From Hoeflea_A sp965228785 (GTDB lineage: Bacteria; Pseudomonadota; Alphaproteobacteria; Rhizobiales; Rhizobiaceae), in NCBI GenBank assembly GCA_965228785.1, contig CBDDIF010000001.1:1736001-1800000 (forward strand): 64,000 bases of DNA, read 5' to 3'. The notes below the pieces were generated by a model. That model was not told the origin of the DNA and made no database searches. It saw only the letters and a list, made by a program, of their open reading frames with translations. Shown piece by piece: positions 39,906 to 49,181 of the stretch (positions are counted from its first letter, which is position 1; each line of letters opens with the position of its first letter). A program made the position numbers and the translations under genes.

Positions 39906-41393
39906 ATGCCGCTGCTCGACTACGTTCTTCCTGCCGATGGCCTTGCCGGATCGTTTATCAACGGCGCGTGGCACTGGCCGGAGAGCGGTGAAAAACTGAC
40001 CATTGAAAATCCCTCGCGCCGCAGCCCGATCTGCGAAGTTGGGCGAGGGACTGGCGTCGAGATCGACCTTGCAGTTCAGGCCGCCCGCGCGGCTCTGCCC
40101 GGCTGGCGCGCGCTGGCGGCCAGCGAGCGGGGAAAGCTGCTGGCCGAACTGGGGCGCCGCCTGGAGGAAAATGCCGAGGAAGTGGCGCGTGTGCTGGCGG
40201 CCGAAAGCGGCAACGCCATCAAGACCCAGTCCCGGGGCGAGGCGATGGGTGCGGCCGGCGTGTTGAAGTATTACGGCGGCGTTGCGGTTGAGCAGAAGGG
40301 TGAAACGCTGCCTCTCGGCCCCGGCATCTTCAGCTATTCGACCCGCGAGCCGCACGGTGTGGTGGGCTCGATCATCCCATGGAACTCGCCTCTCCAGCTG
40401 GGTTCGGTGAAAATCTCCATGGCCCTTTCGACGGGCAATTGCCTGGTGTTGAAGCCGGCCGAGGATGCACCGTTGGCCATCCTCAAACTGGCGGAGTTGG
40501 CAGAGGGCCTCTTCCCTCCAGGCGTGTTCAACGTCGTCACCGGGTTGGGGGAGGAGGCAGGTGCGGCGCTCGCCGCTCATCCCGGCATCGACAAGGTGTC
40601 GTTTACCGGCTCCTCGGAGGTCGGCAAGCTGATCGGCCATGCCACAGCGGACCGGATCGCCAAGCTGACGCTGGAACTGGGTGGCAAATCGCCGACCATC
40701 GTGTTTCCGGACGCGGTCGAGAACGGCCGGCTGGATGCCACAGCGCAGCAGGTCGCCAACGCCATGCGCTTTGCCCGCCAGGGCCAGAGCTGCACGGCGG
40801 GGTCTCGGCTCTTCGTGCATCGGGACATCTGGGACGTGCTGATGCCGAAGGTGGCGGAAAAATCCGCCGCGCTGGTGGTCGGCGACGCGCTTGATCCCGA
40901 AGTCGATATGGGCGCCGTCGTCAATGCCGAACGCTACGGAGAAATCCGCGCCTATGTGGCCGAAGCAGAAGCCGAAGGCGCAATATTTCTGATCGGGCAA
41001 ACGCCGGTAGAAGACCCGGCCGGCTTCTGCCCCGTTCCCACCATCATCACCGGAGTAGACAACAGCTGGCGAATTTCCCGTGAAGAGGTGTTCGGCCCGG
41101 TCATGGTCGCCATTCCCTTCGAGACCGAAGCCGAAGTGATCGACATGGCCAACGACACCCATTATGGGCTCGCCGCTTTCATCTTTACCCATGACATCAG
41201 CCGTATCACGCGGCTTTCCCGAGCCATCGATGCCGGCTGGATCCAGGTCAATCAGGGCGGCGGGCAGATCCCTGGCATGTCCTACGGCGGGACCAAGCAG
41301 TCTGGCACCGGCAGCGAGTACTCAATCGAGGGCGCGCTCGAGGCCTACACCTACCGCAAATGCGTCACCATCAATGTGGAGCCCGGCGAATGA
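39906..41393 (+). CDS. Aldehyde dehydrogenase
   Basis: The 495-residue ALDH has the cofactor site GSIIPWNSPLQ, FTGSSEVGKLIG, catalytic Glu in LELGGKSPTIV and catalytic Cys in RQGQSCTAGSRL. ATG 39906 (nine bases after GAGGA) is chosen over a TTG six bases earlier. It probably converts the semialdehyde made by the preceding dehydrogenase to the acid. It overlaps the next gene as ATGA. Confidence 0.9.
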   Translation: MPLLDYVLPADGLAGSFINGAWHWPESGEKLTIENPSRRSPICEVGRGTGVEIDLAVQAARAALPGWRALAASERGKLLAELGRRLEENAEEVARVLAAESGNAIKTQSRGEAMGAAGVLKYYGGVAVEQKGETLPLGPGIFSYSTREPHGVVGSIIPWNSPLQLGSVKISMALSTGNCLVLKPAEDAPLAILKLAELAEGLFPPGVFNVVTGLGEEAGAALAAHPGIDKVSFTGSSEVGKLIGHATADRIAKLTLELGGKSPTIVFPDAVENGRLDATAQQVANAMRFARQGQSCTAGSRLFVHRDIWDVLMPKVAEKSAALVVGDALDPEVDMGAVVNAERYGEIRAYVAEAEAEGAIFLIGQTPVEDPAGFCPVPTIITGVDNSWRISREEVFGPVMVAIPFETEAEVIDMANDTHYGLAAFIFTHDISRITRLSRAIDAGWIQVNQGGGQIPGMSYGGTKQSGTGSEYSIEGALEAYTYRKCVTINVEPGE

Positions 41394-42652
41394 CGGCCGA
41401 CCGGTTCGGCAACGCAATCGATCCGGGGGTTGGCTATGCGCGTGGAGAGCTGCTGGCCTCCTCGGCCGACGAAGTGCGCCGCCTGCGCCGGGCTGGGCAG
41501 GTCGCCGGCGACTTCGTCGCTCGTGAGGGCATCGACAGGATCGCGATCTTCACCGGCAACCTGCGCTACTACCCGGTGACCGCTGACGATCTGTCCGAAC
41601 TGTGCGAGGAATGGGTCGGGCCGGCGCTTTACGGCGAAGAGCTGCGCCAGGCGGCGATCGCCCATATGGGTGGCAGCGGTAAGGAAGCCGCCACGGTGAT
41701 CAATCGCACCAGCGCAGGCATCGTGGCTACGATACTGGCTCACTGCGGCGGTCGTCCGGTTCTGTCGCTGGTCCCGCAAGGCGACCGGTCGCACGCTTCG
41801 GTGACCCGAGGCGCTGCTCTTGCCGGTGTGGCTGTCGTTGAGGCCTATTCCTTGACGGAGGTTGAAGAGCTACTGGCTGAACATCGGCCCTCCCTGACCG
41901 TGATCACGACCGTCACGTCCGAATTGGCCATGCTGCCCGACGACCTGACGGCCTCGGCTACGCGATCGGCGCAACAGCAGGGCTGCGTTGTCCTGCTGGA
42001 CGAGGCCTATGGAGCGCGGCTGCGCCCGGTTCTGCATGGCGGTGCACCGGCGCTGTCGTTCGGCGCGGATCTGGTGATCACAAACGCGGACAAGGCCGGC
42101 CTGTCCGGCCCGCGCGCCGGGGTACTGTGTGGAGATGCTGCGGCGCTGGTCCCGGTGCTGGCGAAAGCCAGCGAACTTGGGATGGAAGCGCGAGCGCCCG
42201 TGGCCGTGGGCGCCATGCGCAGTCTCCAGGGCTTTACACCTGACCTGTTGCACAGCGAAGTGCGTGACGGTGAGGCTCTGTCGGCAGCGCTTGAAGACCT
42301 GCTCGGCGCAGATAGCATCAAGCGCTCGGTTCTGGGTCCGAAAATTGACGAGCAGGATGTGCAAACCCGGATCCTGGCGTTGGCGGGCAAGGACGAAACC
42401 CGGCGCGTGCCTGCGGAAGTCACCGCCGCCATCGGCATGCTGATGCTGCAGGATCACGGCATCGTCACGGTCAACACCCACGGCCAGCCTGGCGGGCGGG
42501 TTTCGATGCGGCTCAAACCCACCACGGGTGCGGTTTCGCGTGTCGGCGGTGCCGGGGCGGTGGCGCAGTGCGTTGTGTCTGCGATGGAGCAGACGGCCGC
42601 TCACCTGGACGACTCGGCCTGGTTTGCCAATCTGCTTTTTGGAGATGCCTGA
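41390..42652 (+). CDS. SelA-like PLP-dependent enzyme
   Basis: The 420-residue fold-type I PLP enzyme resembles the selenocysteine synthase (SelA)/glucosaminate-6-phosphate ammonia-lyase group. The lysine motif is GADLVITNADKAGLSGPRAGVLCG, and the Asp that holds the PLP nitrogen is in VVLLDEAYGARL. ATG 41390 overlaps the aldehyde dehydrogenase stop. It is in a catabolic operon without selB or tRNA-Sec, so it is unlikely to make selenocysteine; a lyase or racemase acting on an unusual amino acid is more plausible. Confidence 0.78.
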   Translation: MTADRFGNAIDPGVGYARGELLASSADEVRRLRRAGQVAGDFVAREGIDRIAIFTGNLRYYPVTADDLSELCEEWVGPALYGEELRQAAIAHMGGSGKEAATVINRTSAGIVATILAHCGGRPVLSLVPQGDRSHASVTRGAALAGVAVVEAYSLTEVEELLAEHRPSLTVITTVTSELAMLPDDLTASATRSAQQQGCVVLLDEAYGARLRPVLHGGAPALSFGADLVITNADKAGLSGPRAGVLCGDAAALVPVLAKASELGMEARAPVAVGAMRSLQGFTPDLLHSEVRDGEALSAALEDLLGADSIKRSVLGPKIDEQDVQTRILALAGKDETRRVPAEVTAAIGMLMLQDHGIVTVNTHGQPGGRVSMRLKPTTGAVSRVGGAGAVAQCVVSAMEQTAAHLDDSAWFANLLFGDA

Positions 42653-43665
42653 TGGCCGACATGGATCTTATCGCCAGGCTCGACGATCGGCTCGACCAGC
42701 TGGTCAACATCGATATGGGCGAGCGCGGGGTTGAAGCGCTCTTCCATGCGGCGCGCGCGCTGCAGGGCGGCTCGCTCGTCGGTGCCGCCGCGGAGGCCCT
42801 GATGTCCGTGCCGGAAGACGGGGCGGTGGTGCTGACCACCGGCTCGGTTTCACGCGCGTGGATTACCCCGGAACTGGGCGAAAACGATGGCCCTTCAGGT
42901 GCTGCCGCGATCGCCCGGGCGCTCGTCCTTGGGCGCAATGCAACCTGTGTGGTGGTGTGCGAGCAAACACTCCTGGAGGCGATCGGCAACGTGATGGCGG
43001 CGGCGGGTCTCTTTCCGGTGACGCTCGAACAGGCGGCGATTGCGCGAAAGGACAGGAGCCTCGCCACCGTGGTCATGCTTCCCTATCCGGTCGATGATGC
43101 GGAAGGGGCCGCGGAGGCCCCGAAAATGCTTGATGCCCTTGAGCCAGACTTGCTGTTCTCGACGGAGCGTGTCGGGCGCAATGAATACGGAATCTATCAT
43201 TCCATGCGAGGCATCGATTACGGCATGGGCCGGGCCCGGGTTGATTTTCTGTTCGATGAAGCGTTGACCCGCGGCATTCCGGTGGTCGCCGTTGGCGATG
43301 GCGGCAATGAAATCGGCATGGGCAAGGTGGCCGACCATGTCCGCACTCATGTGCCCTATGGCGACAAGTGCCAATGTGGCTGCGGCGGCGGCATCGGAGC
43401 GGTAACGAGTTGCGACGTGCTGGTCACGGCCGCCTGTTCCAATTGGGGTTGCACGGCCATTGCTTCGGCGATGGCGGCTCGCGCGTCGAACCCCAAATTG
43501 CTGCACACTCCCGAACGCGAAGCGCTGTTGCTCGACACGATGGTGTCCAACCACCTGATCAATTCGACTCATGGCATAATCGACGACAGCGTTGACGGCT
43601 TTCCCCGAAACAGCCATATCGCGGTCGCCGAACTTTGCTCGGCAATCGTCGCCCGCGCTTTTTGA
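42652..43665 (+). CDS. DUF4392 (D-glutamate-cyclase-like) protein
   Basis: The 337-residue protein matches the DUF4392 domain related to the C-terminal part of D-glutamate cyclase. AVVLTTGSVSRAWITPELGENDGPSGA, the acidic motif VVAVGDGGNEIGMGKVADHV and the Cys/Gly-rich KCQCGCGGGIGAVTSCDVLV are visible. The family interconverts D-glutamate and 5-oxo-D-proline in animals; bacterial roles are little known. ATG overlaps the previous stop (TGATG). It is placed between two PLP-enzyme genes. Confidence 0.8.
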   Translation: MADMDLIARLDDRLDQLVNIDMGERGVEALFHAARALQGGSLVGAAAEALMSVPEDGAVVLTTGSVSRAWITPELGENDGPSGAAAIARALVLGRNATCVVVCEQTLLEAIGNVMAAAGLFPVTLEQAAIARKDRSLATVVMLPYPVDDAEGAAEAPKMLDALEPDLLFSTERVGRNEYGIYHSMRGIDYGMGRARVDFLFDEALTRGIPVVAVGDGGNEIGMGKVADHVRTHVPYGDKCQCGCGGGIGAVTSCDVLVTAACSNWGCTAIASAMAARASNPKLLHTPEREALLLDTMVSNHLINSTHGIIDDSVDGFPRNSHIAVAELCSAIVARAF

Positions 43666-43687
43666 CCAATCCCACCAGGAATCTTCC

Positions 43688-44941
43688 ATGCTGCACGAAA
43701 AACCCGGCCTGATCGAGGCTGTCCGCGATCGCTTTGCCCACGTGGACACCTGTCCATTTCAGGGGCCACGCATCTTTTTCGAAAACGCCGGCGGTGCGCT
43801 CACATTGAAGTCGGTGGTCGAAACCTCGACCACCTTTGCGGCGATCCCCGACAATCAGGGACGCGACAATGTGGCCGCGCATGCTCTGGTTGAGACCATC
43901 GACAAGGCGAAGCGTGATCTCGCTATCTTCATGAACACCTCTTCGGGTCAATTTTTTGTCGGCGAAAGCGGAACCGAGTTGCTGTTCCGCCTCATCCGCA
44001 CGGCCTGTGTAAATGCGCCCAAGGGCGCCAAGGTCATCGGCAGCTCGATCGAACACCCGGCGACGCGCAGTGCCGCCCGCCGCTGGTCGGACATTGCCGG
44101 CCTGACCTATGTCAACGTCCAGCACCGGCCGGAGACAGGCAACGTGGAAGCCGAGGACTATCGCGCCTTGATGACACCCGATGTGGCGGTCGCGACCATC
44201 CTTCACGCTTCGCCGGTGACCGGCATGGCCATGGACGTGGCGGCCATCTCCAAGGTTATCCGCGAGGTTTCGCCGGACTGCGTCATCATTGTCGACGGTA
44301 TCCAGCACGCCGCTCACGGGCAGTTGGATCTCGATGCCTACAAGGTCGATGGCTATGCGATTTCACCCTACAAGGTGTTTTCGCGGCATGGCTACGGCAT
44401 CGCCTGGATTTCGGACCGGCTCAGCGCGATGCCGCACGACATGCTGATCGATGCACCGGCAACCGGCTGGGAATTCGGCACCCGCGATACCGGTGCCTAC
44501 GCCACGATTTCCGATGTCGTGGCCTATTTCGACTGGCTCGGCGGCCAGGTCTCAGACCGGACAGACCGTCGTGCCCGTATCGTCGCGGCCGGCGAGGCCA
44601 TTCATGCCTATGAAAGCCGGCTGACCGACGCCATGGTCAACGGCATCGGCAATCTGCCGGGCCTGCGAGACATGGAGCATGTCACCATCATCGGCGGTGC
44701 CGACAACCCGTCGCGTGAGGGGCTGGTCTCGATCGTGGTAGACGGTATGGCCTCGCCCGATGTTGTGACCAGACTCAACCAACAGGGCATCCGAACCCAT
44801 ACGCGCAAGGCCGATCACTACAGCGGCAACGTGCTTGACCCGCTCGGCCTTTCCGACTGCATTCGTATCTCGCTGTGCCACTACAACACCGAGCACGAGG
44901 TCTCTCAGCTGTTGGCGGCGCTGAAGGATATCTCAGACTGA
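43688..44941 (+). CDS. Class V aminotransferase (cysteine-desulfurase-like fold)
   Basis: The 417-residue PLP enzyme starts MLHEKPGLIEAVRDRF with AGGA upstream. FENAGGALTLKSVVE is the N-terminal phosphate region, IVDGIQHAAHGQLDL carries the PLP-contacting Asp, and YAISPYKVFSRHGYGIAWIS the Schiff-base Lys. There is no Cys loop like that of SufS, so an isopenicillin-epimerase-like or lyase activity is more likely than desulfuration. It is the last gene of the operon. Confidence 0.82.
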   Translation: MLHEKPGLIEAVRDRFAHVDTCPFQGPRIFFENAGGALTLKSVVETSTTFAAIPDNQGRDNVAAHALVETIDKAKRDLAIFMNTSSGQFFVGESGTELLFRLIRTACVNAPKGAKVIGSSIEHPATRSAARRWSDIAGLTYVNVQHRPETGNVEAEDYRALMTPDVAVATILHASPVTGMAMDVAAISKVIREVSPDCVIIVDGIQHAAHGQLDLDAYKVDGYAISPYKVFSRHGYGIAWISDRLSAMPHDMLIDAPATGWEFGTRDTGAYATISDVVAYFDWLGGQVSDRTDRRARIVAAGEAIHAYESRLTDAMVNGIGNLPGLRDMEHVTIIGGADNPSREGLVSIVVDGMASPDVVTRLNQQGIRTHTRKADHYSGNVLDPLGLSDCIRISLCHYNTEHEVSQLLAALKDISD

Positions 44942-44961
44942 AAATCGGGCTTCGCGGCCGG

Positions 44962-45393
44962 TCACAACCAGTAGCGCGGCCCGGGGCCATTGCGCGCTGC
45001 TGAGTCGTCCGGGTTGGACAGGTGGCATTTGTCAAATGACAGGCAGCCACAGCCGATACAGCCGGTCAAACCCTCGCGCAGACGGTGAAGTTCGTCGATT
45101 CGTCGGTCGACACGGTCGAGCCAGGTGCCCGACAGGCGCTCCCAATCCGAGCGGGTGGGCGTGCGGTCGTTCGGCAGTTTTGCCAGCTCGGCTCCGATCT
45201 CTTCGAGCGTCAGGCCAATACGCTGGGCAAAGACGATGAAGGCAATGCGGCGCAACACCGAGCGCGGGAAACGGCGGTGGCCGGAACCGGAGCGCTCCGA
45301 CACGATCAGTCCCCGATCTTCGTAAAACCGGAGGGCGGAAGCGGCAACGCCGCTGCGGCGGGCGATTTCTCCGATGGTCATGACTTTTTCCAT
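44962..45393 (-). CDS. soxR: Redox-sensing regulator SoxR
   Basis: The 143-residue MerR-family protein begins MEKVMTIGEIARRSGVAASALRFYEDRGL (winged helix), has a dimerisation helix and ends with the [2Fe-2S] cluster motif CIGCGCLSFDKC (Cys-x2-Cys-x-Cys-x5-Cys) typical of SoxR. It activates target promoters when its cluster is oxidised by redox-cycling compounds. It is divergent from an SDR/QueA-like pair with a dyad in the intergenic region. A GTG six bases earlier is an alternative start. Confidence 0.93.
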   Translation of the reverse strand: MEKVMTIGEIARRSGVAASALRFYEDRGLIVSERSGSGHRRFPRSVLRRIAFIVFAQRIGLTLEEIGAELAKLPNDRTPTRSDWERLSGTWLDRVDRRIDELHRLREGLTGCIGCGCLSFDKCHLSNPDDSAARNGPGPRYWL

Positions 45394-45418
45394 GGCCACA
45401 GAAAACCACAGAACGGGC

Positions 45419-45449
45419 TTGACTTCAAGCTAACTTTAACTTGTATTTC
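45419..45449 (+). promoter_or_regulatory. SoxR-type operator and long-spacer promoter
   Basis: TTGACT (45419-45424) and TATTTC (45444-45449) are 19 bp apart, the over-long spacing typical of MerR/SoxR-controlled promoters. Between them, CAAGCTAACTTTAACTTG (45426-45443) is a near-perfect dyad (AAGCTAA-CT-TTAACTT). It drives the SDR gene (ATG 45482). Confidence 0.75.
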
Positions 45450-45481
45450 AGTGTCTCCAATGTTCCAAGGAGGCATCATTC

Positions 45482-46201
45482 ATGCGTACACAATCTCAAT
45501 TCGAAGGTCTGCGGGTTGCCATAACCGGCGGGACATCCGGGCTTGGTCGGGCTCTTGTGCGGCAACTGACAGAGGCCGGTTCCAAAGTGGTTTTCGTCGC
45601 TCGCGGATCAGATCGGGTCGAGCGCGTGGCGGGCGAGACCGGTGCGGTCGGATTTGCCGGCGACGTAGCGCGCAAGGACGATATCTATCCGCTGGCGCTG
45701 CAGATCACCGGTCAACTGGATGGCCTCGATTTGCTCATCAACAACGCTTCGGGCCTTGGACCTGAACCGCTGGCCCTGTTGGCCGATACCGAGTGCGAGG
45801 AGTTGGAAGCCGCGTTGGCGGTCAATCTCGTGGGTCCGTTCCGGCTGACCAAGGCACTGTTTGGCGCGCTTGCCGCGTCGGCGCGCGATGGTGGCTCGGC
45901 CCTGGTCGTCAATATTTCCAGCGATGCAGCAGTCGAACCCTATGCCACCTGGGGTGCCTATTCCGCCAGCAAGGCGGGTCTGCGCCACATGACGGCCATA
46001 TGGGACGAAGAGGCAAGCGACCTTGGTATCCGCTTCCTGTCTTTCGACCCCGGCGATATGGATACACCGCTGCATCGCGCCGCTGTCCCCGATGCAGATC
46101 TCTCCGGCCTCAAGCGGCCTGAAGAGGCCGCGAGCGAATTGATCGAATCAATACGTGCGCATTTATCCAAAGGCGGCCACGAAACGGCGGTGGCCTCATG
46201 A
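45482..46201 (+). CDS. Short-chain dehydrogenase/reductase
   Basis: The 239-residue SDR has the cofactor loop ITGGTSGLGRALV, NNAS in LDLLINNASGLG, the catalytic Ser in VVNISSDAAVEP and the Y-x3-K pair in WGAYSASKAGLRHM. SoxR-controlled SDRs in other bacteria reduce quinones or similar redox-cyclers; that role is inferred from the operator. AAGGAGG lies before the ATG. Its stop overlaps the start of the QueA-like gene (ATGA). Confidence 0.88.
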   Translation: MRTQSQFEGLRVAITGGTSGLGRALVRQLTEAGSKVVFVARGSDRVERVAGETGAVGFAGDVARKDDIYPLALQITGQLDGLDLLINNASGLGPEPLALLADTECEELEAALAVNLVGPFRLTKALFGALAASARDGGSALVVNISSDAAVEPYATWGAYSASKAGLRHMTAIWDEEASDLGIRFLSFDPGDMDTPLHRAAVPDADLSGLKRPEEAASELIESIRAHLSKGGHETAVAS

Positions 46202-47280
46202 TTGCCGCCGACCGACCAAATCGCCGAGGAGGCCGACTGCTGTCCGTCTCCGCCGACGGTGGATTACAGCACCTGTCTCGGAGCGAACTGGCTATCCTGT
46301 TTGGAGCGAACGATTTGATCGTTGCCAATGACGCCGCTGTGTTGCCTGCCAGCCTCACCGGTAGCCATGTGCCTAGCGGAAAGTCACTGGAGGTCAGGCT
46401 GGCCGGCTGGCCGCAGGATGGTCGACCCGGTGTGCGTTTCATCGCACTGGCTTTCGGGGCTGGTGACTATCAGATGCCGACCGAGTACCGAAGGCCGCCG
46501 CCGTCGCTGCAACCCGGAGATCGCCTCGAACTAGGCCCCTTGCCGGCCAGTATTGAGCGCCTGGCCGGACATCCGCGACTGCCGATCATTCGTTTCGAAG
46601 GTGACATGCATGCGGTCTGGACCGGGTTCGCCAGCCACGGACGGCCGGTTCAGTATGCGCATGTCCCTGAACCCCTGGCCCTGTGGGATGTTTGGACCAA
46701 TCTCGCTGCACGCCCCGTTGCCCTCGAACCGCCGTCAGCCGGATTGCCTCTGACTTGGCGCATGGTCTCCGAATGGCGGCGACGAGGTGCTGAGCTTGTG
46801 ACGCTGACCCACGCTGCGGGGCTATCGTCGACCGGAGATCCCGCACTGGACCTCAAGCTTCCGTTCGACGAACCCTTCTCGATCCCGGAACGTACCGCCG
46901 CCGCCGTCAACCGTGCCAAGGCGCGGGGACGGCGGATCGTGGCAATCGGAACAACCGTCGTTCGGGCGCTGGAAGCGGCAAGGTCAACCGATGAGACCAT
47001 ATCCGCCGGCAACGGCACCGCCCGGGGCAGGATTGGTCCAAGCACGGAATTGCGTGTCGTTGACGCTCTGCTGACTGGAATGCATCAACCGGGTGAAAGT
47101 CACTACCAATTGCTGGGTGCTTTTGCGGGTCCCCGAATGCTTGCTCGCATTACACACAACGCAGAAGCATGCGGTTACCGCACCCACGAATTTGGTGATT
47201 CCATGCTGATCGAACGGCAATCGAATTGCGTGCCGGCGCCTGAAAGCGGGACACTCTCGCAAGACCACGTTTGTGTTTAG
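46198..47280 (+). CDS. QueA-family protein (SAM:tRNA ribosyltransferase-isomerase-like)
   Basis: The 360-residue protein matches QueA along its length: GGRLLSVSADGGLQHLSRSEL, DLIVANDAAVLPASLTG, SHGRPVQYAHVPEPLALWD, AGLPLTWRMVSEWRRRGAELVTLTHAAG, GRRIVAIGTTVVRALEAA and VVDALLTGMHQPGESHYQLLGAF. Several usually invariant QueA blocks are altered (THAAGLSST in place of LHVGAGTF; LLTGMHQPG in place of LLTNFHLP). It is a divergent paralog whose substrate may not be queuosine tRNA. Its start overlaps the SDR gene, hence SoxR control is likely. Confidence 0.78.
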   Translation: MIAADRPNRRGGRLLSVSADGGLQHLSRSELAILFGANDLIVANDAAVLPASLTGSHVPSGKSLEVRLAGWPQDGRPGVRFIALAFGAGDYQMPTEYRRPPPSLQPGDRLELGPLPASIERLAGHPRLPIIRFEGDMHAVWTGFASHGRPVQYAHVPEPLALWDVWTNLAARPVALEPPSAGLPLTWRMVSEWRRRGAELVTLTHAAGLSSTGDPALDLKLPFDEPFSIPERTAAAVNRAKARGRRIVAIGTTVVRALEAARSTDETISAGNGTARGRIGPSTELRVVDALLTGMHQPGESHYQLLGAFAGPRMLARITHNAEACGYRTHEFGDSMLIERQSNCVPAPESGTLSQDHVCV

Positions 47281-47457
47281 TTAAGCTTTTTCGCCACGTG
47301 GTTGCACACAGCGTTGGCATACGTGGAAAACCCTGCAATCATTCCAGATGTCGGAGATTCGGTTTGGCACCGCAGACTTGGTGGGATTTCATCCGGTGTT
47401 CATCCATCAGGAGAAGCCCCCGGGAGCGCCGGTGTAGTCTGAAACTGGAGGTGGGGG

Positions 47458-49008
47458 ATGACAGCGGAAACCGAACAAAGCGATCGCGTTCCCTTGCTGG
47501 CCTGGACTGCAACCCTGCTGTGCGGCTTGGCCGTTGCGTATAACAGTGGTGCCGTCATGGCGGCGGCGCCTTTCATGAAGATCGACCTGGATCTGGACAG
47601 CAACACCCTGCAATGGGTGATGATTTCTTATATGCTGGTTGCCACGGTGCTGGTCGGCGTAATGGGTGGGTTCTCCGACATCTTCGGACGGCTCCGGCTG
47701 CTGATGCTCGGGGCGGTCATGTTTTCGCTCGGCTCCCTGATCTGCCTGTTTGCCGACAGCGGCGCTGTGGTCATCGCCGGCCGGTCTGTGCAGGCCGTGG
47801 GTGGAGCAGGCATTTTTGGCACCGGGGTCGCCGTGCTGACCGTTGCCACGCCGGAGCGGCTGAGGACGCTGGCGCTTGGTCTTTGGTCTGCAGCCGTTGC
47901 CCTTGGGTTGGGGATAGGACCATTGATAGGCGGCCTGCTGACCGACTGGTTCGATTGGCGGGCGATCTTTGCCTTCGACATCGTGCTGTTGGCGGCGGGT
48001 CTGCTCGCCTGCCTGGCGGTCGCCCGGGCGCACCTCATACCTGAGGAAACCGCAGCCAAAAGCGAATCCGACTATATCGGCGCAGTTTTGATGATGGCGT
48101 CGCTGGGCGCCCTGACCCTGGTGCTGAGCCGCGGGCAGGCAAGCGGCTGGGGATCAGCCGAAATCGTATCGCTCATGATCGCCGCGGCCGTCACCGGCAT
48201 CGGCTTTTTCTGGCGTGAACTGCGAACCGAAAATCCGATGTTCGCGCTGCGCTTATTTCGCCGGCCAAGCTACGTGGCGGCGGCGGTGGGCACATTTATC
48301 GCCGGTTTCGCCATGTTCGGCCTGATCTACTACTTCAATCAGTTTGTGCAGTCGCCCCAGGGGCTGAGCTACTCGGCACTTGCGAGCGGTGCTGCGCTGC
48401 TGCCCTGCACCATGCTGTTCTTTATCGGCTCGATCGCGCTGCCCAGGCTTCTCGCCAATGCCGATTTGCGGTGGCCTACGACGCTTGGAATGGTGTTGAT
48501 GGCAATTGGCTTCTGGCTGCTGCGCGACCTGTCGGCGGATGTTTCCTATGGCGATATGTGGTGGAAACTGGGACTGGTCGGTCTTGGCTTCGGACTGACA
48601 TTCGGGTTGCTGCCGAGGGTCGGCATGCGGGATCTTCCCGATAGCGATACCGGACAGGGCTCCGGCGTCATCAATGTGTGCCTCTATGTAGGCTTTACCT
48701 TTGGCATCGCTGCGTGCGGGGTTGCTGTCGCAGCCATACGCCACACGGCCGTCAAGACCGTCATCGCCGGGCTGTCCTCGGGGCCAGCCGATCGGGACGG
48801 GGTGATTCACGACCTGGTTCACGGATCGAACTCCGCCGTCTCTAGGGCTCTGCAGACCTTTACAGACGATGATGCCACTCAGCTGCGGGACGCGCTCGGG
48901 CGCGCTCTGGAGCACGGCTTTGAAGGAGTCGTGACGATCCTTGCGATCACCTCGGTCGTGGGCGCGGTTCTTTGCGCCGTGTTGCAGCGCCGATCGAAAG
49001 CGGCGTGA
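47458..49008 (+). CDS. DHA2-family MFS drug transporter, copy 1
   Basis: The 516-residue protein has about 14 membrane helices: LLAWTATLLCGLAVAYNSGAVMA, then NTLQWVMISYMLVATVLVGVMGGFSDIFGRLRLLM, which carries the MFS motif A region. A large periplasmic loop lies near SSGPADRDGVIHDLVHG. This is the EmrB/QacA class of proton-driven exporters. No EmrA-like partner is adjacent. GGAGGTGGGGG is the ribosome site. Confidence 0.87.
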   Translation: MTAETEQSDRVPLLAWTATLLCGLAVAYNSGAVMAAAPFMKIDLDLDSNTLQWVMISYMLVATVLVGVMGGFSDIFGRLRLLMLGAVMFSLGSLICLFADSGAVVIAGRSVQAVGGAGIFGTGVAVLTVATPERLRTLALGLWSAAVALGLGIGPLIGGLLTDWFDWRAIFAFDIVLLAAGLLACLAVARAHLIPEETAAKSESDYIGAVLMMASLGALTLVLSRGQASGWGSAEIVSLMIAAAVTGIGFFWRELRTENPMFALRLFRRPSYVAAAVGTFIAGFAMFGLIYYFNQFVQSPQGLSYSALASGAALLPCTMLFFIGSIALPRLLANADLRWPTTLGMVLMAIGFWLLRDLSADVSYGDMWWKLGLVGLGFGLTFGLLPRVGMRDLPDSDTGQGSGVINVCLYVGFTFGIAACGVAVAAIRHTAVKTVIAGLSSGPADRDGVIHDLVHGSNSAVSRALQTFTDDDATQLRDALGRALEHGFEGVVTILAITSVVGAVLCAVLQRRSKAA

Positions 49009-49181
49009 TCGGCCCCACTCTTGTGATGAGACCGCTCGTGTCGGGCGAACGTCCTTGACCCGATACGCGCCAGGGTTGGCAATCGCGGTAACGCCTGCGA
49101 TGTTTCGCACATGATCGAGATTCGGTATCAGCCTGCGACCGCAAACGATCCGGGGAGCCCCGGCCGACCCGTGAGACAGCG

